Notes: a model not told the origin generated them from the letters alone. A stretch of 64,000 nt of DNA from Cyclobacteriaceae bacterium (GCA_013141055.1 JABFRS010000001.1:2538567-2602566); one strand, 5' to 3'; shown: positions 51,283 through 61,008, counted from the stretch's first letter. A program made the numbers and translations.

Positions 51283-53208
51283 ATGTGTATGAGATTTTTG
51301 ATAGCAATCGTCTTAATTTTTGCTTTTCTAATCAGTTCGGCCCAAACCAAAAGCGAACAAGCCAAAGCAAATTTTGATCAGGGAAAGATGCTTTATGATC
51401 AACAGAGGCTGGCAGAAGCAATTCCTTTTTTTGAAGCGGCGCACAAAATGGATGAAACGAATCCTGAGACGCTTTACCATCTCGGGTTGACCTTGCGTAA
51501 TCTTGACCAGAATGAAAAGGCACTAATTTATTTTAAGAAACTTGAAGCCCTTAATCCTAATTATTGGGCGTGGTTTTATTATGAAGCCGGTTTAGCCTAT
51601 GAACGCCTTGGAAAACCTGACGACGCAGCACAGATGTATGCAAAATTTCTTGACAAATTTCCAAACACAGGCGCGCGGATAAAATTTCGTCATAATGCCC
51701 AGTACAAAATGAAGTATGCCAAAGATCAAAAGGCACTTCTGGCAATGAAGCCAAGCATGAAGGAGCCTATAAAACTGTCAGGTACAATTAATACAAAGTA
51801 TCCTGAGTACATGCCCGCTCTGGATCCCACCGGAACAAAACTTTATTTTACTTCCAAGCGATTAGGAGGCATTAGTCAGGAAGTACCGAACGCCAATGAA
51901 GGAGATGAAGATCTTTACTACATAGAGAAAATCAATGGTAAATGGGGAGAACCCAAACTTCTTCCGGAACCTCTTAACTCTATTAGCAATGAAGGCGCTG
52001 CTTGTTTTTCAGCAGATGGTCAGACAATGATTTATACAGCGTGCGCAAGAGAAGGAGGTATTGGAAATTGTGATTTATACATCGCCACGTTAGAAGGAAA
52101 TGAATGGACAAAACCCTTCAACCTTGGGAATGTTGTTAACAGTGATGCCTGGGATTCTCAACCATCTATGTCTTTTGATGGAAACAGGATCATTTTTGCT
52201 TCTGGTCGTCAGGGTGGGTACGGAGCGGAAGATCTTTTTATGCTTGAGAGAAATGTTTTTGGTGAATGGGGCCCCCCTATGAATCTTGGTGGAATGGTAA
52301 ATACACCTTTCAGTGATCACTCTCCATTTTTGGCTCAGGATGGAAAGACACTCTACTTTGCTTCCAATGGACATCCTGGCTATGGTGGATATGATCTTTT
52401 CAAAACAGTTCTTGAAAACGGAAGATGGACAACTCCGGTAAATCTTGGTAAGCCCGTAAATACGACGGGTGATGATAATTATTTTACAATTGGCGGTTCT
52501 GGTGAAATTGGATATTTCTCTTCTAATCGTGAAGGGCAGGAAGATCTTTATCAGATTGATATTCCTGAAAATATGCGACCCCAACCCACCGTTGTTGTGG
52601 AAGGTGTTGTAACAAATCTCAAAAACAATGAAAAACTTGGAGCTTATGTGATGGTGGAGGATTTGAATACAGGAGAATTAATAGCTGTCAACAAAAGCAA
52701 TAACATTAGTGGTAAGTATTTGGTAGTTCTCCCGATTGGAAGAACGTATAGTGTGTCTGCAAACAAGGAAGGATTCTTTTTTCATTCCGAACGCTTTGAT
52801 GTGCCGATGACTTCGCGCTATCAGGATGTAAAGAAGGACATCGGATTAAAGCCCATTGAAAAAGGTGCAAAAGTTGTTTTGAACAATATCTTTTTTGAAA
52901 CAGGGAAAGCTACACTCACTTTACAAAGTCGGTTGGAGCTCGAAAAAGCAATTCAGCTGATGAAATCAAATCAAACGATGATTATTGAAGTCGGAGGACA
53001 TACTGATAATGTTGGGGAGCATGATTATAACCTGAAACTTTCGCATGAGCGGGCAAAAGCTGTGCGTGAATATCTTGTCAACGGTGGAATTCCGGCCATC
53101 AGACTTCAGTCAAAAGGTTATGGAGAATCAAGTCCGATTGCTGCAAATGATAGTGAGGAGGGAAGACAGTTGAATCGCAGGACTGAGTTTATAATTCTTG
53201 AATTTTAA
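51283..53208 (+). CDS. OmpA-family protein with TPR and PD40 (WD40-like) repeats
   Basis: This 641-residue envelope protein has a signal peptide (ends ISSAQ), two or three TPR-like units (about 25-150) and a PD40 beta-propeller (about 170-430; repeats such as PEYMPALDPTGTKLYFTSKR). A carboxypeptidase-regulatory-like domain follows (about 440-530), then a C-terminal OmpA domain (about 535-641) with GGHTDNVGEHDYNLKLSHERAKAVREYL. The OmpA part binds peptidoglycan. The same arrangement occurs in T9SS-associated PorE-like proteins, but a role in secretion here is only inference. The two adjacent ATGs (51283, 51289) are equally possible starts. Confidence 0.88.
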   Translation: MCMRFLIAIVLIFAFLISSAQTKSEQAKANFDQGKMLYDQQRLAEAIPFFEAAHKMDETNPETLYHLGLTLRNLDQNEKALIYFKKLEALNPNYWAWFYYEAGLAYERLGKPDDAAQMYAKFLDKFPNTGARIKFRHNAQYKMKYAKDQKALLAMKPSMKEPIKLSGTINTKYPEYMPALDPTGTKLYFTSKRLGGISQEVPNANEGDEDLYYIEKINGKWGEPKLLPEPLNSISNEGAACFSADGQTMIYTACAREGGIGNCDLYIATLEGNEWTKPFNLGNVVNSDAWDSQPSMSFDGNRIIFASGRQGGYGAEDLFMLERNVFGEWGPPMNLGGMVNTPFSDHSPFLAQDGKTLYFASNGHPGYGGYDLFKTVLENGRWTTPVNLGKPVNTTGDDNYFTIGGSGEIGYFSSNREGQEDLYQIDIPENMRPQPTVVVEGVVTNLKNNEKLGAYVMVEDLNTGELIAVNKSNNISGKYLVVLPIGRTYSVSANKEGFFFHSERFDVPMTSRYQDVKKDIGLKPIEKGAKVVLNNIFFETGKATLTLQSRLELEKAIQLMKSNQTMIIEVGGHTDNVGEHDYNLKLSHERAKAVREYLVNGGIPAIRLQSKGYGESSPIAANDSEEGRQLNRRTEFIILEF

Positions 53209-53235
53209 TAATCCTGCATTAGACTATTCTTATTT

Positions 53236-53898
53236 TCACTTAAAGACCTTTTTGATAAGATCACTTGGGTCTAATCCAATGAAATTGTCGATCACATAAT
53301 CAGTGTGCGATAATTCTTCCTTTGAATGAGTAGTGGTAATGCCTACAACTTTTGATCCAGCTGCCTGGGCTGAAGCCACTCCAGAAAGTGAATCTTCAAA
53401 AACGATACACCGCTCGGGGGGAAACTGCAAAGCTGCGGCAACCTTTAAATAAATTTCAGGATTTGGTTTTCCATGATTTACATTCGATTCATCCAGAATG
53501 GTGTTGAAGTATTTTCTAAGGTGAAGATTATCGAGTATGAAATCAACGTTGCTTTTCGGCGCTGAAGTACCGATAGCTTTCGGAATATTATTTTCTTCAA
53601 GTTTCTTTAAAAAATCTTCCAGACCTGCCACTGGCGCAATGTCTTTCTCATAGATATCACGAAAAAGCTTTTCTTTCTCTTCTCCATAAGCACTTAATTC
53701 TGCTACTGTTAGCGGTCTGTCAAAGAGATTTGCGATCCATTCTTTATTTGTGCGGCCATAGATTTTTTTCAGAAGCTCCTCATCACTCAGCTGATAGCCA
53801 TACTTTTCGCAGAATTGACGTAACGATATTTTGTGATGCGGATTGGTGTCGACAATAACGCCGTCCATGTCAAAAATGACAGCTACTGAATTTCTCAT
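53236..53898 (-). CDS. HAD-superfamily phosphatase, beta-phosphoglucomutase-like
   Basis: This 220-residue HAD hydrolase has the nucleophile motif VIFDMDGVIVDTNPHH (D10, D12), a cap domain (about 18-95), motif II at IGTSAP, a conserved Lys in HGKPNPEIYL, and motif IV VFEDSLSGVASAQAAG. The small alpha-helical cap and the sequence are typical of beta-phosphoglucomutase or a general sugar-phosphate phosphatase. The substrate is unknown. It is 12 bp upstream-adjacent to nothing else on its strand except the FG-GAP gene, which ends 12 bp before its start. Confidence 0.88.
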   Translation of the reverse strand: MRNSVAVIFDMDGVIVDTNPHHKISLRQFCEKYGYQLSDEELLKKIYGRTNKEWIANLFDRPLTVAELSAYGEEKEKLFRDIYEKDIAPVAGLEDFLKKLEENNIPKAIGTSAPKSNVDFILDNLHLRKYFNTILDESNVNHGKPNPEIYLKVAAALQFPPERCIVFEDSLSGVASAQAAGSKVVGITTTHSKEELSHTDYVIDNFIGLDPSDLIKKVFK

Positions 53899-53910
53899 GA
53901 AGTTTATAGA

Positions 53911-56094
53911 TTACAATACAACAAATCGCTTTGCCAGAGACTTACCCCCGGCTTTAAAGCGTGCAATATAGACACCGGCGGATATTCCACGAAGAGTATA
54001 TTGGAGTGTTTGATTACCAGGAATAAACACTGAAGTCCCAATCCTCTTTCCAAGAACAGAGTAAATTTCCATTGTTACATTTCTGTCAGGCATAATGAAA
54101 AGAGCTTGCTCCTGTTGAACAGGATTAGGATAAAAACCAATGATCATCTCTTCTCCATAGGCAAGACCATTGTCATTTTTTAGAACATGAAGTCCGCCCA
54201 TTGAATTACCAACGATCACTTCTGGTTTATCGGTTCCAAATAAGTTGGCTATAGTAGGTCTGACTTTTCCGCCCAGATTTTTTGAAGTATAGCTCTGAGA
54301 AAAAGAATCATAAATCAGATTTTTCAGGGGTTCAGGATTGCTTCCTGCTGATCGGAAATCTGAATATAGAGATAGAATTCCCGCCTGATCCCCGATAATC
54401 ATATCTTCACGGCCATCGTGATCAACATCGCCAACAGCAACAGAAGGATTTTGACGAAGAATGCTTTCGCCAAGACCCAGGTACTTATCATTTATAAGTG
54501 CGAAAGTATTTGTTCCTGAATTTCTCCAATATTGAAGGGCACCTGTAGAAGTTCCTACGAGGATATCGACATTGCCATCCCTGTCAATGTCCACAACAGT
54601 CGCGTTGTCACTGGCATTTAGGACAAGAGGAAAATTTACAATGCTCTGACCTCCGAAAAGCGGTACGGTAGCGCTGGAGCTCAGGATATAGTAAACCCGG
54701 GTCCTTCCGTTTTGCGCGCTTGTACCTACAAATGCCAGGTCTACAATTCCATTTTTGTCGATATCAACAAATTGAGGTTTGATATTATAATAGAGAAACC
54801 TGGCCATGCCCGTGAAATCGTCAGTTATAAATTTAAATGAAGGAGCGATAGCGGTACCGATGTTCTGATAAAATGAAATGGAGGTTTGAAAAACTCCAGT
54901 AACATATTTTCCAACAAACATATCCTGATCACCATCTCCGTCGATATCAGTAAAGGCAGGAGATGAAAAATCACCTTCATCGATCATATCATCCTGCAGG
55001 AAATTATTTTTTACAAAAGTAAAATTTGGAAGAGCTGCACTTCCAGTGTTTTTATAAAGCCAAACTGAACTTTTAAAATTTGTATTCACATCTGTACGGA
55101 GATATAAATTCGGGGAGGATAGCAAATCAGCCTTGCCATCAAAATCCACATCTTCAAGATAGGCTGCCGGAAAAAGCTGCAACGCAACAGGTTGAGCGGA
55201 CGGAAACAGCGAAGCACTGTTCAATACAGCGTTATTCACATCACCATCATTTCTCATATAGTAAAGGGATTGACATGTTTCTTCAGAAAATATTAATTCC
55301 CGATCACCGTCATTATCCATGTCAAGAGTGAGTAATGATTTACCTCCTGTATGCTCAGTCTGTTCAACACGTCCGCCAATATCGGCGCAAGTCTGTCCGT
55401 TAAAAGCAATTTTTCCACAACTGCATTCGAGAAATCCGCCCCATGTTTGTGTCTGACGTACCAACTCGAGTGAGTCACAGCCATGATTGTTTTCAACACT
55501 GAAGTTCCGGTGATATTCTGCCTGACTTGGACTAACGAATTTCATGTTCAAAACATCCATATCTCCATCACCGTCCATATCAGCAAAATGAGGAAGGTCG
55601 TTGGTGCCAGGTAGGAGATTGATTAAAGAGTTGCCCTGCGTTAATAACACTTCACTTTTTAGTCCTGGTCCTGTATAAAATGAAAGTTTTTTCCAGGATG
55701 GAGGTTTGCCAACTTCTGTCACATTCCTGTAAACGAAGATGCCGATCTGACCAAAAGTAAAAATGTCTTTTTTACCATCACAGTTATAATCATAGAGAAC
55801 AAAAAACGTACTGATGTCGGTTGGGAAATAGATTTCGTATTCTGGTGCGTAGTGATAAGAATTATCTTTTGCCAGATACGTCAATATTCGTGAAGAGGTT
55901 TTGTCGAAAATCACAATGTCGGCCACCCCGTCAGCATTCAGATTCATAGTATTAACCTGAGCTGAATTTAACCCGCCTGCCCAGGGATTAAGCAGCGACT
56001 TCTCGTTTATCTCAACGGGGATGGATTGGTCCATCGTGTAGGTGAACTGGGCCGATAAGGAAAGCGGGAATAATAAGATCAAAAGGATTTTCAC
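53911..56094 (-). CDS. FG-GAP/VCBS-repeat protein with T9SS sorting domain
   Basis: This 727-residue secreted protein has a signal peptide (KILLILLFPLSLSAQ) followed by several FG-GAP-like calcium-binding units (for example DVDFDGKADLLSS, DIDGDGDQDMFVG, DIDRDGNVDILVG, DVDHDGREDMIIG), predicted to form a beta-propeller. The last ~75 residues (FYPNPVQQEQALFIMP to AGGKSLAKRFVVL) are a type A sorting domain of T9SS. It is probably surface-bound and adhesin-like; function unknown. I chose GTG at 56094, where the signal peptide begins; a TTG at 56148 would add 18 residues and approach the divergent murF gene. Confidence 0.85.
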   Translation of the reverse strand: MKILLILLFPLSLSAQFTYTMDQSIPVEINEKSLLNPWAGGLNSAQVNTMNLNADGVADIVIFDKTSSRILTYLAKDNSYHYAPEYEIYFPTDISTFFVLYDYNCDGKKDIFTFGQIGIFVYRNVTEVGKPPSWKKLSFYTGPGLKSEVLLTQGNSLINLLPGTNDLPHFADMDGDGDMDVLNMKFVSPSQAEYHRNFSVENNHGCDSLELVRQTQTWGGFLECSCGKIAFNGQTCADIGGRVEQTEHTGGKSLLTLDMDNDGDRELIFSEETCQSLYYMRNDGDVNNAVLNSASLFPSAQPVALQLFPAAYLEDVDFDGKADLLSSPNLYLRTDVNTNFKSSVWLYKNTGSAALPNFTFVKNNFLQDDMIDEGDFSSPAFTDIDGDGDQDMFVGKYVTGVFQTSISFYQNIGTAIAPSFKFITDDFTGMARFLYYNIKPQFVDIDKNGIVDLAFVGTSAQNGRTRVYYILSSSATVPLFGGQSIVNFPLVLNASDNATVVDIDRDGNVDILVGTSTGALQYWRNSGTNTFALINDKYLGLGESILRQNPSVAVGDVDHDGREDMIIGDQAGILSLYSDFRSAGSNPEPLKNLIYDSFSQSYTSKNLGGKVRPTIANLFGTDKPEVIVGNSMGGLHVLKNDNGLAYGEEMIIGFYPNPVQQEQALFIMPDRNVTMEIYSVLGKRIGTSVFIPGNQTLQYTLRGISAGVYIARFKAGGKSLAKRFVVL

Positions 56095-56161
56095 CGCAAA
56101 TAATTTATAACTACCTAACGCTGGATATTTTTTGACTGTTATCTTCAAGCGGGAAAATAGT

Positions 56162-57445
56162 ATGGAAATCCACGAATTGCATCAAAAGTATTTAGAAAGC
56201 GGTAAAGTATCTACCGATACCCGACAGATCACGTCTGGTTCGGTATTCTTTGCACTAAAAGGGCCGGCATTCAACGCAAATGAGTTTGCTCAGGAAGCCC
56301 TGGCAAAAGGAGCCAGCTATGCCGTGGTTGATGAAAAAAGATTTGCTGTCGATAAGCGATACATATTGGTAGACGATAGCCTGACAGCTCTGCAAAATCT
56401 TGCCCGGTATCACAGGTCTCAATTGAAGATTCCATTTATAGGATTGACAGGATCCAATGGAAAAACCACCAGTAAAGAATTGTTGAATGCGGTGTTGAGC
56501 AAAAAATTCAACGTCATTGCGACAAAAGGAAATCTCAATAATCATATCGGAGTTCCACTTACGATTTTGTCAATTGATAAAAGTCATGAGATCGCCGTAA
56601 TAGAAATGGGTGCGAATCATTTGGGGGAAATTGCTTTGTTAAGTGACATCGCAAATCCAACGCATGGCTTTATCACTAATATTGGAAGAGCACACATCGG
56701 AACGTTTGGGGGTTTTGAAAATATTGTGCGCGGTAAGTCAGAACTTATTCAACACTTGCTGACACGTAATGGAATAGCATTCATTAATTCGCAGAATCCA
56801 CTTCTGCAAAATATGGCAAATCGTTTTAAGGATCCTGTGCTTTATCCTGCCAAAGGTGACTATTACCATTGTGAATTTTTAGGAGTAGATCCGTTTGTCA
56901 GGATCAAGGCTGATGGTGGAGAAGAAATTACTACTCAACTTATTGGAGCATATAATTTTGAAAACATCGCAGCGGCATTGTGCATTGGAAAATATTTTGG
57001 AGTGGAGACATCCAAAGCAAATCTGGCGATAGCTGAATACGTTCCAGGGAACATGAGATCTCAGGTAATTAAGAAAGGAACCAATACGATTTTACTGGAT
57101 GCCTATAATGCAAATCCAAGCTCCATGGAAGCAGCAATCAGTAATCTGGCTTCAATGGATGCTAAACGAAAAATAGCCATTCTGGGTGATATGTATGAAC
57201 TCGAAGGTGAAACGGAAGCAGAACATAAAATCATCGGGAAAACATTAATGGAAAAAGGAATTAGTGAAGCTTATTTATGCGGTCCTTTGATGCAGGCAGC
57301 TCAGACAACATTTCCTGGTGCGAAATTCTTTGCGACAAGAGATGAATTAATTAAAGAACTGAAATCAAATCCGATACATGACGCATTGATTCTGGTGAAA
57401 GCATCAAGAGGCATGGCAATGGAAAAAGTAGTAGAATTCATTTAA
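56162..57445 (+). CDS. murF: UDP-N-acetylmuramoyl-tripeptide--D-alanyl-D-alanine ligase
   Basis: It adds D-Ala-D-Ala to the UDP-MurNAc-tripeptide, the last cytosolic step of peptidoglycan precursor synthesis. The 427-residue protein has an N-terminal substrate domain (SGKVSTDTRQITSGSVFFALKG) and an ATP-binding domain with GLTGSNGKTTSKE (P-loop), GNLNNHIGVPLT and EMGANHLGEIALLSDIANPTHGFITNIGRAHIG. A C-terminal domain follows with LLDAYNANPSSMEAA and ILGDMYELEGE. The ATG at 56162 fits the family. It is followed by a DUF2461 gene 30 bp downstream. Confidence 0.96.
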   Translation: MEIHELHQKYLESGKVSTDTRQITSGSVFFALKGPAFNANEFAQEALAKGASYAVVDEKRFAVDKRYILVDDSLTALQNLARYHRSQLKIPFIGLTGSNGKTTSKELLNAVLSKKFNVIATKGNLNNHIGVPLTILSIDKSHEIAVIEMGANHLGEIALLSDIANPTHGFITNIGRAHIGTFGGFENIVRGKSELIQHLLTRNGIAFINSQNPLLQNMANRFKDPVLYPAKGDYYHCEFLGVDPFVRIKADGGEEITTQLIGAYNFENIAAALCIGKYFGVETSKANLAIAEYVPGNMRSQVIKKGTNTILLDAYNANPSSMEAAISNLASMDAKRKIAILGDMYELEGETEAEHKIIGKTLMEKGISEAYLCGPLMQAAQTTFPGAKFFATRDELIKELKSNPIHDALILVKASRGMAMEKVVEFI

Positions 57446-57475
57446 GTGTGATCCAATAATCAATTACAAAATACG

Positions 57476-58135
57476 ATGGACTTCGCGCACATCTTTAAGT
57501 TTCTTCAAAGCCTTGCAAAAAACAACGATCGTGTTTGGTTTGAAAAGAATAAGCCAACCTACCTTCAGGCTAAAGACAACTTCGAAATGTTTGTTGGAAA
57601 ATTCCTTGATGAGCTCATCAGGTTCAATCCTGAATTTGCGACACTCAATCCTAAAAAACTTCCCTTCAGAATTTATCGCGACGTTCGCTTCAGTAAAGAC
57701 AAGAGTCCTTACAAGACGAACATGGGTGCAGGGTTCTCTCCCAATGGTAAACTGGTTCAGGAGCCAGGATATTATCTTCACATTCAACCGGGCGGAAGTT
57801 TTTTCGCCGGGGGAATCTATATGCCGGATGCTTCAAATCTTGCAAAAATTCGTCAGGAGATTGACTATAATGGAGATAAGCTTGATAAGATATTAAAAGA
57901 TAAAAAACTCAAGAAGTGGTATAAGGGCATGGATGATATTGATAAACTGAAGACCATGCCAAAAGGCTATGCAAAGGATCACCCAAGAATTGAATTGCTG
58001 AAAAACAAAAGCTTTATTGTTTCACACTATTTCACCGACTCGCAGGTAAAAGATAAAAAATTCATCAAGCAACTGGCCGAAGCAGCAAAGGCGTTAAAAC
58101 CTATGAATGAATTTTTAAAGGAAGCCATTGCCTGA
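57476..58135 (+). CDS. DUF2461 (TIGR02453) family protein
   Basis: This 219-residue cytosolic protein of the DUF2461/TIGR02453 family has FLQSLAKNNDRVWFEKNKPTY, PKKLPFRIYRDVRFSKDKSPYKTNMGAGF, the GYYLHIQPGGSFFAGGIY block and a basic C-terminal half. The family occurs widely and has no assigned function. It is 30 bp after murF, probably as a second gene of the same transcript. It is convergent with the LytTR regulator gene, 20 bp away; no terminator hairpin is visible there. Confidence 0.88.
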   Translation: MDFAHIFKFLQSLAKNNDRVWFEKNKPTYLQAKDNFEMFVGKFLDELIRFNPEFATLNPKKLPFRIYRDVRFSKDKSPYKTNMGAGFSPNGKLVQEPGYYLHIQPGGSFFAGGIYMPDASNLAKIRQEIDYNGDKLDKILKDKKLKKWYKGMDDIDKLKTMPKGYAKDHPRIELLKNKSFIVSHYFTDSQVKDKKFIKQLAEAAKALKPMNEFLKEAIA

Positions 58136-58155
58136 TTAATTCAAGCGGCTAGAAA

Positions 58156-58890
58156 TTATATTCCCAGCACCTCTTTTAATTTGCTGTATCCGGTTTGACT
58201 TAATGGAATTCGCACGCCGCTTTTTAAAAGTGCAACGTGTGTATCTTTTTCCAGTGGTTCAATTCGGGTAAGTTCCTGAAGATTGAGGAGATAGGAGCGA
58301 TGTACTCTCACGAATGTTTTTGGGTCCAGCGCCTTCTCATAATGTGCCATCGTTTTCTTTTTCAGGAAGAAGCCTTCTTTTGTATGAACTTTGACATAAT
58401 CGTCAAAAGCTTCAATGTAGTGAACCGTGTGAATAGGAAGTATAACGATGTTAATTCCCTTCTTTACCACAATCCTTTGCCGCTCTTCAGGTTGTGATGT
58501 GTTCTCAATAAGATCGGTAGTGCTTTTTTGTGAGTGTTGCTGCTGGCCTTTCCATTTTTGAACAGCTTTGTCAAAGCGTTCTTTACTGAAGGGCTTTAAT
58601 AAATAATCAATTGCATGTCGTTCAAATGCCTGAATGGCATACTCGTCAAAGGCAGTTGTAAAAATAACTGAAGGTGGATTTTCGATAAGCTCAAGCATTT
58701 CAAAGCCATTGATCTTTGGCATTTGAATGTCTAGAAAAATAAGATCGGGCTTGTGTTGAGTAATAGCTTTCACTCCTTCAAATCCATCATTGCATTCCTG
58801 AACAATCTCGATGTCTGAAAAGGATGAAAGATATTCTCTTACAATACTTCTGGCTAATGGTTCGTCGTCAATGAGGACCGTTTTGATCAT
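58156..58890 (-). CDS. LytTR-family response regulator
   Basis: This 244-residue regulator has a receiver (1-120; IDDEPLARSIV, phospho-acceptor D54 in IFLDIQMPKINGFEML, conserved LKPFSKERF) and a C-terminal LytTR DNA-binding domain. The latter has HYIEAFDDYVKVHTKEGFFLKKKTMAHYEKALDPKTFVRVHRSYLLNL. It is the last gene of a four-gene operon and overlaps the kinase gene by 4 bp, which is typical of LytS/LytTR pairs. LytTR regulators in this phylum often control envelope or stress genes. Confidence 0.95.
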   Translation of the reverse strand: MIKTVLIDDEPLARSIVREYLSSFSDIEIVQECNDGFEGVKAITQHKPDLIFLDIQMPKINGFEMLELIENPPSVIFTTAFDEYAIQAFERHAIDYLLKPFSKERFDKAVQKWKGQQQHSQKSTTDLIENTSQPEERQRIVVKKGINIVILPIHTVHYIEAFDDYVKVHTKEGFFLKKKTMAHYEKALDPKTFVRVHRSYLLNLQELTRIEPLEKDTHVALLKSGVRIPLSQTGYSKLKEVLGI

Positions 58891-59927
58891 GCGTGTTGCG
58901 GAATTTTAATCAATGTTGTAAAAATATTTTGTTGCTGTGAAGTAATCAGCAAATCATTTCGGTAAAAAAGAAGATAGAGTCTTCTTTGAACGGAAGAAAG
59001 ACCAAAGCCTGTTCCTTGTTTAGGTTGAGAGGTTGATGAATCGAAAGGATTCTTAACCTCCACCATTAATGTATTGTTCTCTTGTTTAACCAGGATAGAG
59101 ATCGTAATCTCCCCCACGGTATCATACAATCCAAACTTAATAGCATTCTCTACTATCGGTTGTAGTAATAATGCGGGAAGCTTCAGTCCACTGTTCTCTT
59201 CGTTTGTTTTAATGTCAATGTTTAGTCTGTGACCAAACCTGACCTTCTCTATGTCAAGATAAAGCTGAAGATGTTTTAATTCTTCTTCGAGTGTGACCAT
59301 TTGATGATCATCTTTTTTTAATGTGCCCCTCAGAAAATCAGATAATTGCTGAACCATCTTTCTGGCTTCTTCCGGCCGGCTTCCCGCCAATGCACTGATG
59401 GAATTAAGGCTATTGAATAAAAAGTGTGGCTGAAGTTGCTGGCGGAGATTGCTTAATTCCGCTTCTCTTGCAAGTCTCGTTGCGTCATCTCGTCTTTTTT
59501 CATTTTCCCTGCGATCCCCGACATACACCCAAAACCAGGTAAGGATTGCAATAAGAATAATGAGCAGCCATCCCACAATTCCCCGAATTAATAAAGTGCC
59601 TGACAGAAACTGAGTGTATAATCCACCGCCAGTAATCAGCTCTTGCAACATCCACTGCTGAAGGAATACGCACAAGGTTGTTAGTGCAATACTCCACGCC
59701 AGCACGAACCATGAATTTCGTGCACTCGGTTGATAGGAATGCATAGACGCATTAATAACATAACCACCCATTGCAAATACAATCTGAGTAATACTGGCAT
59801 CAATCAATGCTGCATTCAAGTCAAGGCCTGCCTGAACAAGAATAACAACCTGAGCCACTGCCAACACCACCCACCATCCCATATAAAGGAGCGCAAGCTT
59901 GTAATAGGGTATTGATGGTTTCGCCAT
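58887..59927 (-). CDS. LytS-like histidine kinase (His_kinase, PF06580 type)
   Basis: This 346-residue membrane kinase has four predicted N-terminal helices (about 11-31, 42-61, 72-95, 113-134). A coiled linker and the kinase domain follow, with H168 in LRQQLQPHFLFNSLNSI, LLLQPIVENAIKFGL (N box) and GTGFGLSSVQRRL. There is no large extracellular sensor, so it may sense the membrane itself or through a partner. It is translationally coupled to the LytTR regulator and follows the DUF4288 gene by 2 bp. Confidence 0.94.
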   Translation of the reverse strand: MAKPSIPYYKLALLYMGWWVVLAVAQVVILVQAGLDLNAALIDASITQIVFAMGGYVINASMHSYQPSARNSWFVLAWSIALTTLCVFLQQWMLQELITGGGLYTQFLSGTLLIRGIVGWLLIILIAILTWFWVYVGDRRENEKRRDDATRLAREAELSNLRQQLQPHFLFNSLNSISALAGSRPEEARKMVQQLSDFLRGTLKKDDHQMVTLEEELKHLQLYLDIEKVRFGHRLNIDIKTNEENSGLKLPALLLQPIVENAIKFGLYDTVGEITISILVKQENNTLMVEVKNPFDSSTSQPKQGTGFGLSSVQRRLYLLFYRNDLLITSQQQNIFTTLIKIPQHA

Positions 59928-59929
59928 TA

Positions 59930-60268
59930 TTAAAACGCCGGACTGTGAGTTAACTGAAGAGAGGCAGCCTTTTGATGAACATAGTGAACATAATCATTGG
60001 CTTCTTCTGTCTCCTTGATTTGTGAATATACTTCAAGACCATCTTTAATTTCCTGTAGTGGGAGTAATTCGGCAACATTTACGAACTCCCACTTTACAGG
60101 CTGCTGGCGATCATTAATAAAATTGTCTTCTTCTTTGATGCCCAAGATCCTTGCTTTCAACAGAGCTTCTTCAAATCCGCGTGCTTCGATCAGGCGCAGG
60201 TGTTCGTCAAACTGTGGACGAACACCATTGCAAATTTTGAATACTATTTTGGCGACGTACCATTTCAT
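59930..60268 (-). CDS. DUF4288-like small protein
   Basis: This 112-residue soluble protein starts KWYVAKIVFKICNG and contains EARGFEEALLKARILGIKEEDNF and a PVKWEFVNVAELLPL strand. This strand/helix pattern matches the DUF4288 family, which has no known function. It is sandwiched with 2-bp gaps between the LiaF-like and LytS-like genes, so it is translated from the same mRNA. A role in signal transduction between the two is possible but unproven. Confidence 0.72.
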   Translation of the reverse strand: MKWYVAKIVFKICNGVRPQFDEHLRLIEARGFEEALLKARILGIKEEDNFINDRQQPVKWEFVNVAELLPLQEIKDGLEVYSQIKETEEANDYVHYVHQKAASLQLTHSPAF

Positions 60269-60270
60269 AA

Positions 60271-61008
60271 TTAATAGCTTTTAATATCCACACCACCGAA
60301 CATTACACTGCCTCTTAAGATTAATAGTTTGGTTGGATCAGCATCCTGAACAGACGGACGTTTGTCATCTATTCCACCCAATACTGCTGTAATTTCATTT
60401 TTAACATTCCATTGTGGAGGCACCAGTATCTTCACACCACCAAACGCAACATTGAAATCCATCACGATTGTACCTTTAAAATCTGCCTGCATCATATTCA
60501 GATCAGTTCCGCCAAAGAAATTTTCAATTCTTCCTCCTGTAAAATTTTTAGAGATGATGTTCTTCTTTGCTCCTCCAAAGAGTATTGATGAGTCGAGAAA
60601 ATCGCCATCATTAATATCTTCAGTTATATGATTTTTCCCCCATTTTGTTTTTTTTGGACGAAAGATCATATACAATCCAATAGCGATGATCACCGTTGGG
60701 AAAATGAGATGCCTGATATCGCGATCCAATATCTCCTCCTGAAGAAGAGCAATTACTCCAACAAGTATTGGAATTAACCAGCCACCTACTCTGAAAGATT
60801 GTCTTGCGCCTATGTATAATCCAATGGCAATCGGAATCATTGGCCAGGTTGTTACCCAATAAGGTAATCCAAGATCCATCCGGTCAGCCATGATGACAAC
60901 ACCAATGGCAACTAAAATAAGTCCGCCCATTGATCTTCCACTGCTCTTTGAGCTTTTATTGTTTCTATTATCCTGATCGAGATAATTTGGGGTGGTTTGC
61001 TTTTCCAT
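60271..61008 (-). CDS. LiaF-like membrane protein (DUF5668 plus cell wall-active antibiotic response domain)
   Basis: This 245-residue protein begins with a polar N-terminus and has four predicted helices in pairs (about 26-45, 50-68, 75-91, 101-116). A soluble beta-rich C-terminal domain follows (about 140-245; SSILFGGAKKNIISKNFTGGRIENFFGGTDLNMMQ), similar to LiaF/YvqF. In Bacillus, LiaF inhibits the LiaRS system under cell-envelope stress. Here it is the first gene of the operon with the LytS/LytTR pair, suggesting an analogous stress circuit with a different kinase type. Confidence 0.83.
   Translation of the reverse strand: MEKQTTPNYLDQDNRNNKSSKSSGRSMGGLILVAIGVVIMADRMDLGLPYWVTTWPMIPIAIGLYIGARQSFRVGGWLIPILVGVIALLQEEILDRDIRHLIFPTVIIAIGLYMIFRPKKTKWGKNHITEDINDGDFLDSSILFGGAKKNIISKNFTGGRIENFFGGTDLNMMQADFKGTIVMDFNVAFGGVKILVPPQWNVKNEITAVLGGIDDKRPSVQDADPTKLLILRGSVMFGGVDIKSY

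Noticed and set aside
52090-52584. Open frame of 164 codons on the minus strand inside the OmpA/PD40 gene
   Set aside because: It lies antisense to PD40 repeats, and the encoded protein has no recognisable domain, signal or start signal.
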